Shown here: piece by piece, positions 1 to 6,018 of the stretch
How the letters are laid out: every line of letters begins with the position of its first letter
Position numbering within the stretch: position 1 is the stretch's first letter
Origin: Bacteroidota bacterium
Lineage (GTDB): Bacteria > Bacteroidota > Bacteroidia > B-17B0 > B-17BO
Assembly (NCBI GenBank): GCA_947462425.1
Contig: CANHPI010000098.1
Coordinates: forward strand, 1 to 8,468
Reading direction: 5' to 3'
DNA length: 8,468 nucleotides
Notes under the pieces: generated by a model
Database searches by the model: none
The model's input: only the letters and a program-made list of their open reading frames with translations
What the model was told of the DNA's origin: nothing
Position numbers and translations under genes: made by a program

Positions 1-80
1 GTTAAAGCACTTGTAACCACAAGCTGAGCATAAACACTCCTTGACAACAATAATACAAGAAAAATAAAAACATTTTTCAC
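1..80 (-). CDS. Partial secreted protein, 5' end only (signal peptide)
   Basis: The reverse strand read from a GTG at 80-78 gives an open frame to the window edge whose start is a textbook signal peptide: (M)KNVFIFLVLLL, then SRSVYAQ, with likely signal peptidase I cleavage after VYA. No ATG lies in this frame before the upstream in-frame TAA, so GTG is the only plausible start. Only 26 codons are visible, so the mature protein cannot be identified. A competing ATG frame starting at 73 stops after 23 codons and is rejected. The gene is transcribed away from all other genes in the window. That it is an exported protein is seen directly; its function is unknown. Confidence 0.6.
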   Translation of the reverse strand, partial: MKNVFIFLVLLLSRSVYAQLVVTSAL

Positions 81-117
81 TATACAATTTTATAATTTAA
101 GTTGAAAGATGATATCA

Positions 118-148
118 TAAAAATACTAAAAAAAATTACGCAATAAAA
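118..148 (-). promoter_or_regulatory. Possible promoter of the leftward secreted-protein gene
   Basis: On the reverse strand TATTTTTA (118-125) differs at one base from the Bacteroidota -7 box TAnnTTTG. TTTT lies 19 bases upstream (145-148), where the -33 box TTTG is expected. The -7 box is 37 bases upstream of the GTG start. In DNA this AT-rich such matches arise by chance, so this is only a candidate. Confidence 0.2.
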
Positions 149-199
149 AGTCATTACGGTTTGATGGATATTCAAAAAGCAAATTATTATCCGCCGATG

Positions 200-316
200 C
201 TGGCACATTGTTATTTTGCTTTGCTAAAAAATAATTGTAAATTTAATTTACAATTATGGTTGTAGACAGTTGCCAGTTTTAAAATCTGCATTATACAAAA
301 CCTAAAAACGTTATGC
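200..316 (+). repeat. Structured intergenic element with attC-like core
   Basis: The 309-base gap between the divergent genes (81-389) holds no gene but a strong fold. ATAATTGTAAAT (231-242) and ATTTACAATTAT (246-257) form a perfect 12-bp inverted repeat with a 3-base loop. Outside it, CTGGCA (200-205) pairs with TGCCAG (271-276). Downstream, at 307-318, is AACGTTATGCAC, which contains GTTATGC (310-316), similar to the right-hand core of integron attC sites. The combination of a long imperfect stem and a flanking core is attC-like. The left core is not convincing (a GCAATAA at about 140-146 at best), so the call is tentative; a transcription or MITE-type hairpin is an alternative. Confidence 0.35.
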
Positions 317-389
317 ACAAGCACAAAAGACATTTGAACTTTTTTAGACACTAACGTTCTATAAAATTGTTAAACCTAAAACTATTAAT

Positions 390-974
390 ATGGAAAAATC
401 TTTTCTTAGAAATTTACTTCTCATTGGCCTAACTTTTGAAATACTCTCTTTTGACACACCAACTTCTTGGTTCAATGCGGGTAGCATGCCAAAAAGTTAC
501 GAAATGGGAATAGAAAAAGGTAGTGGACAAAATGGAAAAAATGCAGCAACAATAAAATCAATAGACAAAAGGATTGATGGTTTTGGAACTCTTATGCAAC
601 AGTGTGTTCCTGATAAATATCTTGGAAAAAAAATTAAGATGACCTCATTTGTAAAAACTAAAAACGTTACAAACTGGGCAGGAATTTGGCTTCGTGTTGA
701 CAAATCTAATTCACACCAGCCACTTTCATTTGATAATATGGGTGACAGACCAATAAAAGGAACAACAGAATGGACTAAGTATGAAATCATTTTAGATGTT
801 CCTAATAATGCGTCTTTACTTGCATATGGAGCATTAATAGATGGCACTGGACAAATATGGTTTGACAATATAACTTTTGAAATAATATCAGATTTTGCAC
901 CTTCAACTAGTTCAACAACAATAAAAAAATATCCAACAGTAAACGAACCAACTAATTTGGACTTTGAAAATTAA
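390..974 (+). CDS. Stand-alone galactose-binding-like beta-sandwich domain protein
   Basis: This 194-residue protein carries a domain I recognise from bacterial proteins where it occurs alone or as a C-terminal accessory domain, including some annotated as AraC-type regulators. Diagnostic blocks are SWFNAGS (26-32), YEMGI (37-41), GFGTLMQ (64-70), WAGIWLRVD (96-104), LSFDNM...RPIKGTTEW (112-128), YEIILDVP (131-138) and IWFDNITFEI (156-165). The pattern fits a jelly-roll, carbohydrate-binding-like fold. No DNA-binding or catalytic domain is present. The N-terminus (basic residues, then NLLLIGL) could be a weak signal peptide, but Glu17 interrupts the hydrophobic run, so export is uncertain. 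It ends in PTNLDFEN, and the N-terminus has the similar LTFE (14-17). No Shine-Dalgarno is seen. It stands alone between structured spacers. Ligand and role are unknown. Confidence 0.85.
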   Translation: MEKSFLRNLLLIGLTFEILSFDTPTSWFNAGSMPKSYEMGIEKGSGQNGKNAATIKSIDKRIDGFGTLMQQCVPDKYLGKKIKMTSFVKTKNVTNWAGIWLRVDKSNSHQPLSFDNMGDRPIKGTTEWTKYEIILDVPNNASLLAYGALIDGTGQIWFDNITFEIISDFAPSTSSTTIKKYPTVNEPTNLDFEN

Positions 975-1080
975 TTGCCTAGCGCATAACCGCTCTAAAA
1001 GCTATGCTGGAAGAAGCATAAGCATTTGCAGATAAATGGCACTTTGCGATATATAATCATTTTGAATTGCAAATGCATAG
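975..1080 (+). repeat. Cluster of hairpins with GCATAAC core, attC-like
   Basis: Directly after the stop codon comes GCCTAGCGCATAAC (977-990). Its GCATAAC (984-990) is the reverse complement of the GTTATGC found at 310-316. Two hairpins follow. GCTATGC (1001-1007) pairs with GCATAAGC (1016-1023), leaving one bulged base. GCATTTGCA (1022-1030) and TGCAAATGC (1068-1076) form a perfect 9-bp inverted repeat, with AAATG/CATTT nested inside it. The two hairpins share bases 1022-1023 and may be alternative folds. Single unpaired bases in a long stem and a core after a stop codon are attC traits, but no matching GTTATGC closes the element downstream, so it may be a degenerate or partial site. Confidence 0.3.
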
Positions 1081-1244
1081 AAACATTTTATTTTTGTTAT
1101 TAATATTTAGGTGACAAAAAACTTTCACAATAACAGTTCTAGCTGCAAAACATAATAGGTAATTGCCACAGACAAATCCTCTAAAGACGGACAAAATTTG
1201 AATTATCGAAATTGAAATTCAAAGGTCCTCCATTCGACAAATAA
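1073..1244 (+). pseudogene. Possible decayed small secreted-protein gene
   Basis: The 525-base gap 975-1499 has no intact gene. An ATG at 1073 opens a signal-peptide-like stretch, MHRNILFLLLIFR, stopped by TGA at 1112. The same frame then runs QKTFTITVLAAKHNR to a TAA at 1160. Other frames downstream carry DKSSKDGQNLNYRN (about 1171-1212) and a C-terminus-like KFELSKLKFKGPPFDK ending at TAA 1242. Together they look like a small exported protein broken by a stop and frameshifts. There is no homologue to anchor this reading and AT-rich DNA readily yields short hydrophobic frames. From 1245 to 1377 I see nothing recognisable. Confidence 0.2.
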
Positions 1245-1377
1245 AATAGTTTGTGGCCAAGTATAGAAAATTAACTCGGCGGCAGCAAAAAAAATATAAT
1301 ACACAGTAAGCAAAAAGTTTAACAGATATTAAAGCATTTGTCAATAAGATCGGTTAGTGAAGAATAGTAATTTTAAC

Positions 1378-1408
1378 TTTACAAAAGTCCTATAAATTTT
1401 TATATTTG
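1378..1408 (+). promoter_or_regulatory. Bacteroidota-type promoter for the small membrane protein gene
   Basis: TATATTTG at 1401-1408 matches the -7 consensus TAnnTTTG exactly, and TTTA at 1378-1381 sits 19 bases upstream where TTTG is expected. Transcription would start near 1415, leaving a leader of about 85 bases before the gene at 1500. Confidence 0.4.
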
Positions 1409-1429
1409 TTAGTAAAGCTTTGGCAAATA

Positions 1430-1507
1430 ATGTTTCAAATAAAACTGTTGCTTAGCGAGAAAATTATAAAAGTAAGTTTAAAAGGCAATACAACTAAGAA
1501 TGAGTGA
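1430..1507 (+). CDS. Possible 25-codon leader ORF overlapping the next gene
   Basis: ATG at 1430 opens a 25-residue frame (MFQIKLLLSEKI at the start, GNTTKNE at the end) that stops at 1505-1507, overlapping the start of the membrane-protein gene at 1500 by 8 bases in another frame. It lies just downstream of the candidate promoter, so ribosomes finishing it could couple to the next start. It has no recognisable domain and no ribosome-binding signal; chance is a serious alternative. Confidence 0.2.
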   Translation: MFQIKLLLSEKIIKVSLKGNTTKNE

Positions 1508-1775
1508 AGATAATTTATATCTACTTTTTTGCTATCTGATTTTCGGACTGACACTTGTTATTATGACAATAAGAAGTAAAAACCGACTAAAAACGGTAAC
1601 GATAAATTTAATAATAGTAGGACTTTACAGCACTCTATTTCTTTATAACCTGCGCTACAGAAGCGCTGGGGGTTCAGGAATTATTTGGCTTGTGTATTTA
1701 ATATTTTTCATTGGCCTACATTGGTTAATAAACCTAATTGGAATTATATTAACATTTGTAAAACCAAAGTATTAA
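1500..1775 (+). CDS. Small three-helix membrane protein, unknown function
   Basis: This 91-residue protein is almost entirely membrane-embedded. Hydrophobic segments lie at about residues 6-23 (LYLLFCYLIFGLTLVIMT), 33-48 (INLIIVGLYSTLFLYN) and 60-87 (GIIWLVYLIFFIGLHWLI and beyond). The first two are separated by a basic loop (RSKNRLK), which by the positive-inside rule should be cytoplasmic; a second loop, RYRSAGGSG, precedes helix three. There is no signal peptide and no catalytic motif, and I do not recognise the family. It is a single gene with its own likely promoter at 1378-1408, and the stop is doubled (TAATAA). It could be an orphan accessory-region protein. No toxin or immunity partner is adjacent. 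Confidence 0.75.
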   Translation: MSEDNLYLLFCYLIFGLTLVIMTIRSKNRLKTVTINLIIVGLYSTLFLYNLRYRSAGGSGIIWLVYLIFFIGLHWLINLIGIILTFVKPKY

Positions 1776-1794
1776 TAAGACAAGAAACAAACCA

Positions 1795-1864
1795 TTAGCC
1801 CAATGCTAAAATGCCAACACAAAAGTATTAACTTTACAATTAAAAGTGCTAGGTAGCGCAATAA
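1795..1864 (+). other. Spacer hairpins and core-like GCGCAATAA
   Basis: After the membrane-protein gene, TTAGC (1795-1799) and GCTAA (1805-1809) form a short hairpin without a following T-run. Further on, GCTAGGTAGC (1849-1858) is self-complementary apart from its centre and runs into GCGCAATAA (1856-1864), reminiscent of AGCGCATAAC at 981-990. These signals are short and could be chance. No clear promoter was found for the next gene; TAACTTTA (1829-1836) is one base off the -7 box but lacks a -33 partner. Confidence 0.2.
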
Positions 1865-1880
1865 TCAGTTCCGATAAAAT

Positions 1881-2690
1881 ATGAAAACAAAAATTATAAT
1901 TCTAAAAAAAGCGGTATACCTAAACTGTTTATTGATATTATTTGTTTTCAATACTAGGTTATACTCACAAATTATATATACGGACATACCTGACGCTACT
2001 CCCAATGCTACATATCCTTTAGATTTAAATAATGACACTGTTGTTGATTTTATGATTCAATTTGGTGGAATTAGCGGTACGGTTGGGGTTATGTGTTACC
2101 CTCAAAATAACAATGCTTATGCAGGGAATTTTGTTAGTGGTGTACATTTACCATGGGCATTTTCTGCATCAACTAATATTTGTGACACACTAGCTACATG
2201 GTATGATTACAACAACCCTGGCACAATGGCTTGGGGAACAAGTATAGGTTATTGGGTAGGAGAGACAAATAAATATTTAGCGCTAAAACTAATTGTGGGA
2301 ACAAACACATACTATGGCTGGGCACGCTTTGATTTAATGGCAACATCCACATCGTTCACCATAAAAGATTACGCTTACGAGAGTAACCCAAATGCATGCA
2401 TTCAGTCTGGGCAAACCATCTTAAGCATTAATAAAAATTCAAACAAGAGTATTCTTTCTATCTATCCCAATCCATTCATTTCTTCGACAACAATTAAGAC
2501 AATTGGTAATCATAAAAATGCAATCCTCACAATTTACAATTCATACGGGCAGACTTTAAAGCAAATAAAAAATATTTCGGGGCAGACAGTTTATTTATCC
2601 CGAGACAATCTTGCTAGCGGATTGTATTTCATTAAACTAACGGAAGAAGACAATATCATCGCAGTAGAGAAATTATTAATTACAGATTGA
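1881..2690 (+). CDS. Secreted protein with T9SS type A sorting domain
   Basis: This 269-residue protein is exported by Sec and then by the type IX system. Residues 1-30 are a signal peptide (KTKIIILKK, hydrophobic core CLLILFVF, end RLYSQ). The last ~85 residues form a type A C-terminal sorting domain: SIYPNPF (193-199), AILTIYNSYGQ (214-224), the LASGLYFIKL block (244-253) and the terminal KLLITD. Such proteins are released or fixed to the outer surface after sortase-like PorU cleavage. The middle (31-180) contains DLNNDTVVD (48-56), an acidic DxNxDxxxD loop typical of calcium binding, and YYGWARFDL...IKDYAYES (144-168), a block seen in many uncharacterised Bacteroidota surface proteins. No catalytic motif is recognised. 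The T9SS machinery itself is not in this window, as is usual for cargo genes. Its cellular location is well supported; its activity is unknown. Confidence 0.9.
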   Translation: MKTKIIILKKAVYLNCLLILFVFNTRLYSQIIYTDIPDATPNATYPLDLNNDTVVDFMIQFGGISGTVGVMCYPQNNNAYAGNFVSGVHLPWAFSASTNICDTLATWYDYNNPGTMAWGTSIGYWVGETNKYLALKLIVGTNTYYGWARFDLMATSTSFTIKDYAYESNPNACIQSGQTILSINKNSNKSILSIYPNPFISSTTIKTIGNHKNAILTIYNSYGQTLKQIKNISGQTVYLSRDNLASGLYFIKLTEEDNIIAVEKLLITD

Positions 2691-2696
2691 AAATAA

Positions 2697-2864
2697 AGAA
2701 AACAGCGCTTGACACAAGAAGGATTTAGAAAAATTGGTGGTTTAGTAAACCTCAGACATTTTTGGTTATTTAAAGTTTGATTTTTCGCATATACAAACAA
2801 AATATTACCAAGAAAACTATGGCAGAGAATACTGCATACCAAGACCAAATCTAATATTTCTTAA
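2697..2864 (+). pseudogene. Possible coding relic with one in-frame stop
   Basis: The 288-base gap after the T9SS gene contains a frame of 56 codons interrupted only by TGA at 2778-2780. It reads QRLTQEGFRKIGGLVNLRHF and WLFKV, then after the stop FFAYTNKILPRKLWQRILHT and a final KTKSNIS before TAA at 2862. The high Arg/Lys/Trp content looks like a basic protein fragment, perhaps of a transposase-like protein, but I cannot name a family. It has no start codon. A short hairpin, GGTTT/AAACC (2739-2751), lies within it. It may instead be a dispersed noncoding repeat. Confidence 0.2.
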
Positions 2865-2867
2865 AAA

Positions 2868-2875
2868 TATTTTTG
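2868..2875 (+). promoter_or_regulatory. Candidate -7 box upstream of 2979 gene
   Basis: TATTTTTG matches TAnnTTTG, but no TTTG-like -33 box lies 18-20 bases upstream. It would give a leader of about 95 bases. Weak on its own. Confidence 0.2.
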
Positions 2876-2978
2876 TAATATTGGTAAAAAAAAGTTTAAA
2901 CGAAAAAAAATTATAAACAATAGCCATCATATAAAAAAATCAAAATAGACAATTAGAAGAAGTTAAAAAACGAAAAAA

Positions 2979-3611
2979 ATGAAACTTAAAACAATAAACT
3001 TAACAGCAACAATTGTATTTTTAATCCTCATCAATATATCAGAATCTTTTTCACAAAATTATTACATCACTACTGAAAACGACTCTGTTGTTTGCAATCA
3101 AATTAATTTTTTTGATACTAATGCTCAAGGAAAAATGATTGATTTTGAATATGTAAATAAAGAGAATAGTACAATTCGACTAAAGAAAAAAGATATTCCT
3201 GAAATTAAGATGATTTGTCAAAATGGAATTATTTACACAAGGATGCCCTTAAATATTAAAAAAACTGATGGTTATTACCGTTACGGAAAACGAATGGTTA
3301 GCGGAAAAATAACCGTTGATGTATTTAATGATTTACAGACAAGTTACAGATTAAAGGAAAACTTTAATGGCTCATACAATTCAGAAGGTGTTATGAAGGA
3401 ACAAAGAGAAGGAATTTATTTGCGTCACGTAAGACTACCTGACGGAAGTGTTTATGAAGTTTCTGGACTAAAAGGGATAAAAGCATTAAAATCTATAAGA
3501 AAATTTATGTTTGAATGTGAGCAATACAAAAAAGAATACTTTTCAAACCCAAAATATCAAACTTGCACATTTGAAGAAGCTGTATTTGATTATAATAATA
3601 TGTGCCGTTAA
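2979..3611 (+). CDS. Secreted protein of unknown function
   Basis: This 210-residue protein begins with a clear signal peptide: basic MKLK, hydrophobic TATIVFLILINI (10-20) and a cleavage region SESFSQ, so the mature chain begins near residue 26. It has no lipobox and no T9SS sorting domain, so a periplasmic location is most likely. The early mature part, YYITTENDSVVCNQINFF (28-45), resembles the beta-rich start of many Bacteroidota secreted hypotheticals. A GIYLRHVRLPDGSVYEV block (145-161) looks like a beta-hairpin. The C-terminus has three cysteines (180, 196 and 209), besides C39 and C80, so disulfides are possible. I recognise no named domain or active site. The start is supported by the signal peptide; AGAAG at 2956-2960 is too far upstream to be a good ribosome-binding site. 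It stands alone, 362 bases before the polysaccharide operon. Confidence 0.8.
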   Translation: MKLKTINLTATIVFLILINISESFSQNYYITTENDSVVCNQINFFDTNAQGKMIDFEYVNKENSTIRLKKKDIPEIKMICQNGIIYTRMPLNIKKTDGYYRYGKRMVSGKITVDVFNDLQTSYRLKENFNGSYNSEGVMKEQREGIYLRHVRLPDGSVYEVSGLKGIKALKSIRKFMFECEQYKKEYFSNPKYQTCTFEEAVFDYNNMCR

Positions 3612-3616
3612 TTTAG

Positions 3617-3659
3617 TCGATATTCATTTAAGTCAAGCAATCTGAATAGTATTAATCGA
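3617..3659 (+). other. Imperfect hairpin downstream of the 2979 gene
   Basis: TCGAT (3617-3621) pairs with ATCGA (3655-3659) and ATTCA (3622-3626) with TGAAT (3643-3647), leaving 7 extra bases on the 3' side. It begins 6 bases after the stop codon, so it could stabilise or end the transcript, although no strong T-run follows directly. The rest of the 362-base gap 3612-3973 holds no gene. Confidence 0.25.
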
Positions 3660-3879
3660 TTGTCAAAAATTGTTATAAAAAATTAATATTTATTTTTTAA
3701 ATCAAAGTGATTCATTCTTCCAATGACCTTCTGATTTTAAATATCAATATAAAACTAACCTCTATGATGATGATGTCAGAATAGCTTGCAAAAACTTTTC
3801 CATCAATAATGATAAATTCATGAAGTTTTATTATAATACATACTTTAAAAGACAAATTTTTAGTTAATTAAACATTGCC

Positions 3880-3899
3880 TCTAAAAATTAGGATTTTTT
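3880..3899 (+). terminator. Weak hairpin plus T-run
   Basis: TCTAA (3880-3884) and TTAGG (3888-3892) form a short stem around AAA, including a T-G pair, followed by ATTTTTT (3893-3899). It has the shape of an intrinsic terminator but the stem is short and AT-rich. It lies between the secreted-protein gene and the promoter of the operon, which is a sensible position. Confidence 0.25.
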
Positions 3900-3920
3900 C
3901 GACTTCTTTTTTATTTTTAA

Positions 3921-3951
3921 TTTCGGATAGTTGTGCTTTAATGTATATTTG
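3921..3951 (+). promoter_or_regulatory. Bacteroidota-type promoter of the three-gene operon
   Basis: TATATTTG (3944-3951) is an exact match to the -7 box TAnnTTTG. TTTC (3921-3924), one base off TTTG, precedes it by 19 bases. The first codon of the lipoprotein is 22 bases after the -7 box, which implies a leader of about 15 bases. No operator-like repeat is seen. Confidence 0.45.
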
Positions 3952-3973
3952 TTATTTAAGTTATTGAGTTGTT

Positions 3974-6013
3974 ATGTCGTATTTTTTTCAGGTTGTAAAA
4001 TCTATCATTATTGTATTGATTTTAATTTTAAGCAGTTGTAATCGCAATGGCATAAATGTAGATGGCTTCGATCCTTTTACAAATTATCAAAATAACATTC
4101 AAGATACGATATATCATTTAAAAACTGATTTAACTGATGCTGTTTTTAATGGGATTGAAATTCCTACAAAAAAACAAACCTCTAATGGCTATTTTACATT
4201 CAAATTTAAGGTAGAAAATACCTCTTCGGAGATAAAAAAGTATTACTATAAAATTTTCTATCAAAATCAAGACTATAAATTTACAGATACGCTTAATTAT
4301 GCAGATGAAAACTTTTACGGTAGTTGGTCTGATGGACTTTATACTTTCAAGCCAACCAAATTTCTTTTTCCTGGGGAAGAAATTATTGTAATGGATAGTT
4401 TCAAAATTGTTGGAAATCCTAGAAATGAAAAAAAATATTTTGGCGCAAATCCTGAAAAATATTTGAACATTGATGAAAATATCATCAATAAAATGAATTA
4501 CATAAAAACGATTCCTGAATGGTTAGAAAAAATAAAAGAAAAAGCTCATAAAGAAAACACTACAATTGATGAACAAATCTATTTAAATGCTATTTGGGCT
4601 ATTAATTATGAGAAAAATAATGATAAATCATTAAACAATCGATGGAAAAGAAATCCCCGCATGGGTAATTATGAATTCATGTTGGTTGTTACTTCTTCGG
4701 AAGATATTGGAAAAATACCAATGGAAATTAGAGACTTACAACTAACAAATAAAAGCGGTAAATATGCTAATCCATTTGGGTATTTTTTATTAAAAGAAGG
4801 AAAGGATTTAAAAAGCACCGCTGTTCTCATTTCAGAAAAGAAATTAAATATATCCACAAAAATGGATCTTTCCTCTGGAATTTATATTGATAGATTAGGT
4901 ATTAATAAGTCTAATTTCAGCATGGATAGTATTAATGCAAATTGTAATAGTTCTAAAGAGCTTTATCATAAAGCAAATTTTCAGCAATACTTTCATAACA
5001 TAGATAAAGACTATACGGTATATAATGTTCCTGAAATTAAAGATGTTGTTGGGGAAAATTTTACAAAGGCAGAATACAATGAGCTTAAAACCAAATACGA
5101 AAAAACTGATAATCGAGTAAAAATGTTTGTAAATACAACTGATTGTCCATGCACAACCGTTAAGGCAAACAAAGAAAAAAATAGTATCACTTTAATAAAT
5201 CCTGCATCTCAGCCTGGTAATTATAAAAAAGAACAAGTTGGAGTTTCTTCGCGTATTGGTTTTACATATGGGAAATTTAGAGCTAAAATAAAGTTCCCAA
5301 AAATGTTAAGCAAAGACAATGTTTGGAATGGAATAACTAATGCGTTTTGGTTATTATTTCAAAGTGAAAACGAATGGAATAAAAGAAGGGATTGCAATGC
5401 TGAAATCGCCTACATTCCAAAATCTGAACCAAACAATTCTGAAGCACTTAAACATAGTGTAAAATCAACTCACTACTCAGAAATTGATTTTGAAATATTA
5501 AAAGAATCGCAATATTGGCCTAAAACATCCTATAAAAAATCAAATGCCATCTATAAAACTGATGATGCCGCCAATAACGATGACATAATGGTTACCTGTA
5601 CCAATTGGGATATGGCATGCCATGAACCAAAAGAATTTAATATTGGTGCGAAAGAAGTTTCATTCGATAATCAAACATATTTATTACATAGATGGGACCA
5701 TTTTTATAAAGCATTGTCAACTAAAATTCCTAAAAATCACAATGAAATATTTGGTGCGCCTTATTATTATTTTGAAATAGAATGGTTACCGGGTAAAATA
5801 ATTTGGAAAATTGGTCCTGAGAAGGATAAGTTAAAAACCATATGCGTTATGGACGAAACTATGACTTCCATCCCGAACAATCAAATGATAATTTTATTTA
5901 CTCAGGAGTGGCATAATGAAGAATGGTGGCCTACAGCTCCCTACAAGCAAAATTTTATACCTTTTCCTAAGAAAGATATAATAGGAGAAATTTTAGAAAT
6001 TACAATTGAATAG
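3974..6013 (+). CDS. Lipoprotein with C-terminal GH16-like glycan hydrolase domain
   Basis: This 679-residue protein starts with a lipoprotein signal (hydrophobic 9-20, lipobox LSSC with Cys22). Residues ~410-679 resemble glycoside hydrolase family 16, whose members cleave beta-linked glucans and galactans or transglycosylate: YGKFRAKIKFPK (432-443), NAFWLLF (456-462), the signature EIDFE (503-507) with Glu503 as expected nucleophile, Asp505 as helper and Glu507 as acid/base, and YFEIEWLPGKIIWKIG (599-614). The ExDxE spacing is the form without beta-bulge seen in lichenases and XTH enzymes, not the ExDxxE of laminarinases. An aromatic tail (EWHNEEWWPTAPY, 645-657) may line the cleft. Before it, ~70-145 looks like a beta-sandwich and 150-400 is a region I cannot assign, containing WKRNPRMGNYEFMLVV (224-239) and DCPC (390-393). 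It is the first gene of an operon with MBOAT and SGNH genes. A binding-only or transglycosylase role is possible. Confidence 0.85.
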   Translation: MSYFFQVVKSIIIVLILILSSCNRNGINVDGFDPFTNYQNNIQDTIYHLKTDLTDAVFNGIEIPTKKQTSNGYFTFKFKVENTSSEIKKYYYKIFYQNQDYKFTDTLNYADENFYGSWSDGLYTFKPTKFLFPGEEIIVMDSFKIVGNPRNEKKYFGANPEKYLNIDENIINKMNYIKTIPEWLEKIKEKAHKENTTIDEQIYLNAIWAINYEKNNDKSLNNRWKRNPRMGNYEFMLVVTSSEDIGKIPMEIRDLQLTNKSGKYANPFGYFLLKEGKDLKSTAVLISEKKLNISTKMDLSSGIYIDRLGINKSNFSMDSINANCNSSKELYHKANFQQYFHNIDKDYTVYNVPEIKDVVGENFTKAEYNELKTKYEKTDNRVKMFVNTTDCPCTTVKANKEKNSITLINPASQPGNYKKEQVGVSSRIGFTYGKFRAKIKFPKMLSKDNVWNGITNAFWLLFQSENEWNKRRDCNAEIAYIPKSEPNNSEALKHSVKSTHYSEIDFEILKESQYWPKTSYKKSNAIYKTDDAANNDDIMVTCTNWDMACHEPKEFNIGAKEVSFDNQTYLLHRWDHFYKALSTKIPKNHNEIFGAPYYYFEIEWLPGKIIWKIGPEKDKLKTICVMDETMTSIPNNQMIILFTQEWHNEEWWPTAPYKQNFIPFPKKDIIGEILEITIE

Positions 6014-6018
6014 AAATT

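Noticed and set aside
5..73. Reverse-strand ATG frame of 23 codons starting at 73
   Set aside because: It stops before the window edge, while the overlapping GTG frame gives a clear signal peptide and stays open.
497..868. Long reverse-strand open frame (123 codons)
   Set aside because: It lies wholly within the 390-974 gene, whose protein matches a known domain; the reverse product has no recognisable pattern.
2739..2751. GGTTT/AAACC hairpin as terminator of the T9SS gene
   Set aside because: The stem is only 5 bp and no T-run follows, so it is not a convincing terminator.
2591..2848. Reverse-strand open frame (85 codons)
   Set aside because: It overlaps the sorting-domain end of the T9SS gene and continues into the spacer; composition is what the opposite strand of AT-rich coding DNA gives. 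It was considered only as a sign of the possible relic or repeat there.
3712..3875. Reverse-strand open stretch without ATG, reading LHEFIIIDGKVFASYSDIIII
   Set aside because: It has no start codon, low-complexity Ile-rich content and no neighbouring signal; it is likely chance in AT-rich spacer.
3931..3933. TTG as the -33 box of the operon promoter
   Set aside because: It is only 10 bases from TATATTTG; the expected spacing is about 19, which TTTC at 3921 satisfies.
4669..4857. Reverse-strand open frame (62 codons)
   Set aside because: It is a shadow inside the lipoprotein gene, with no motif.
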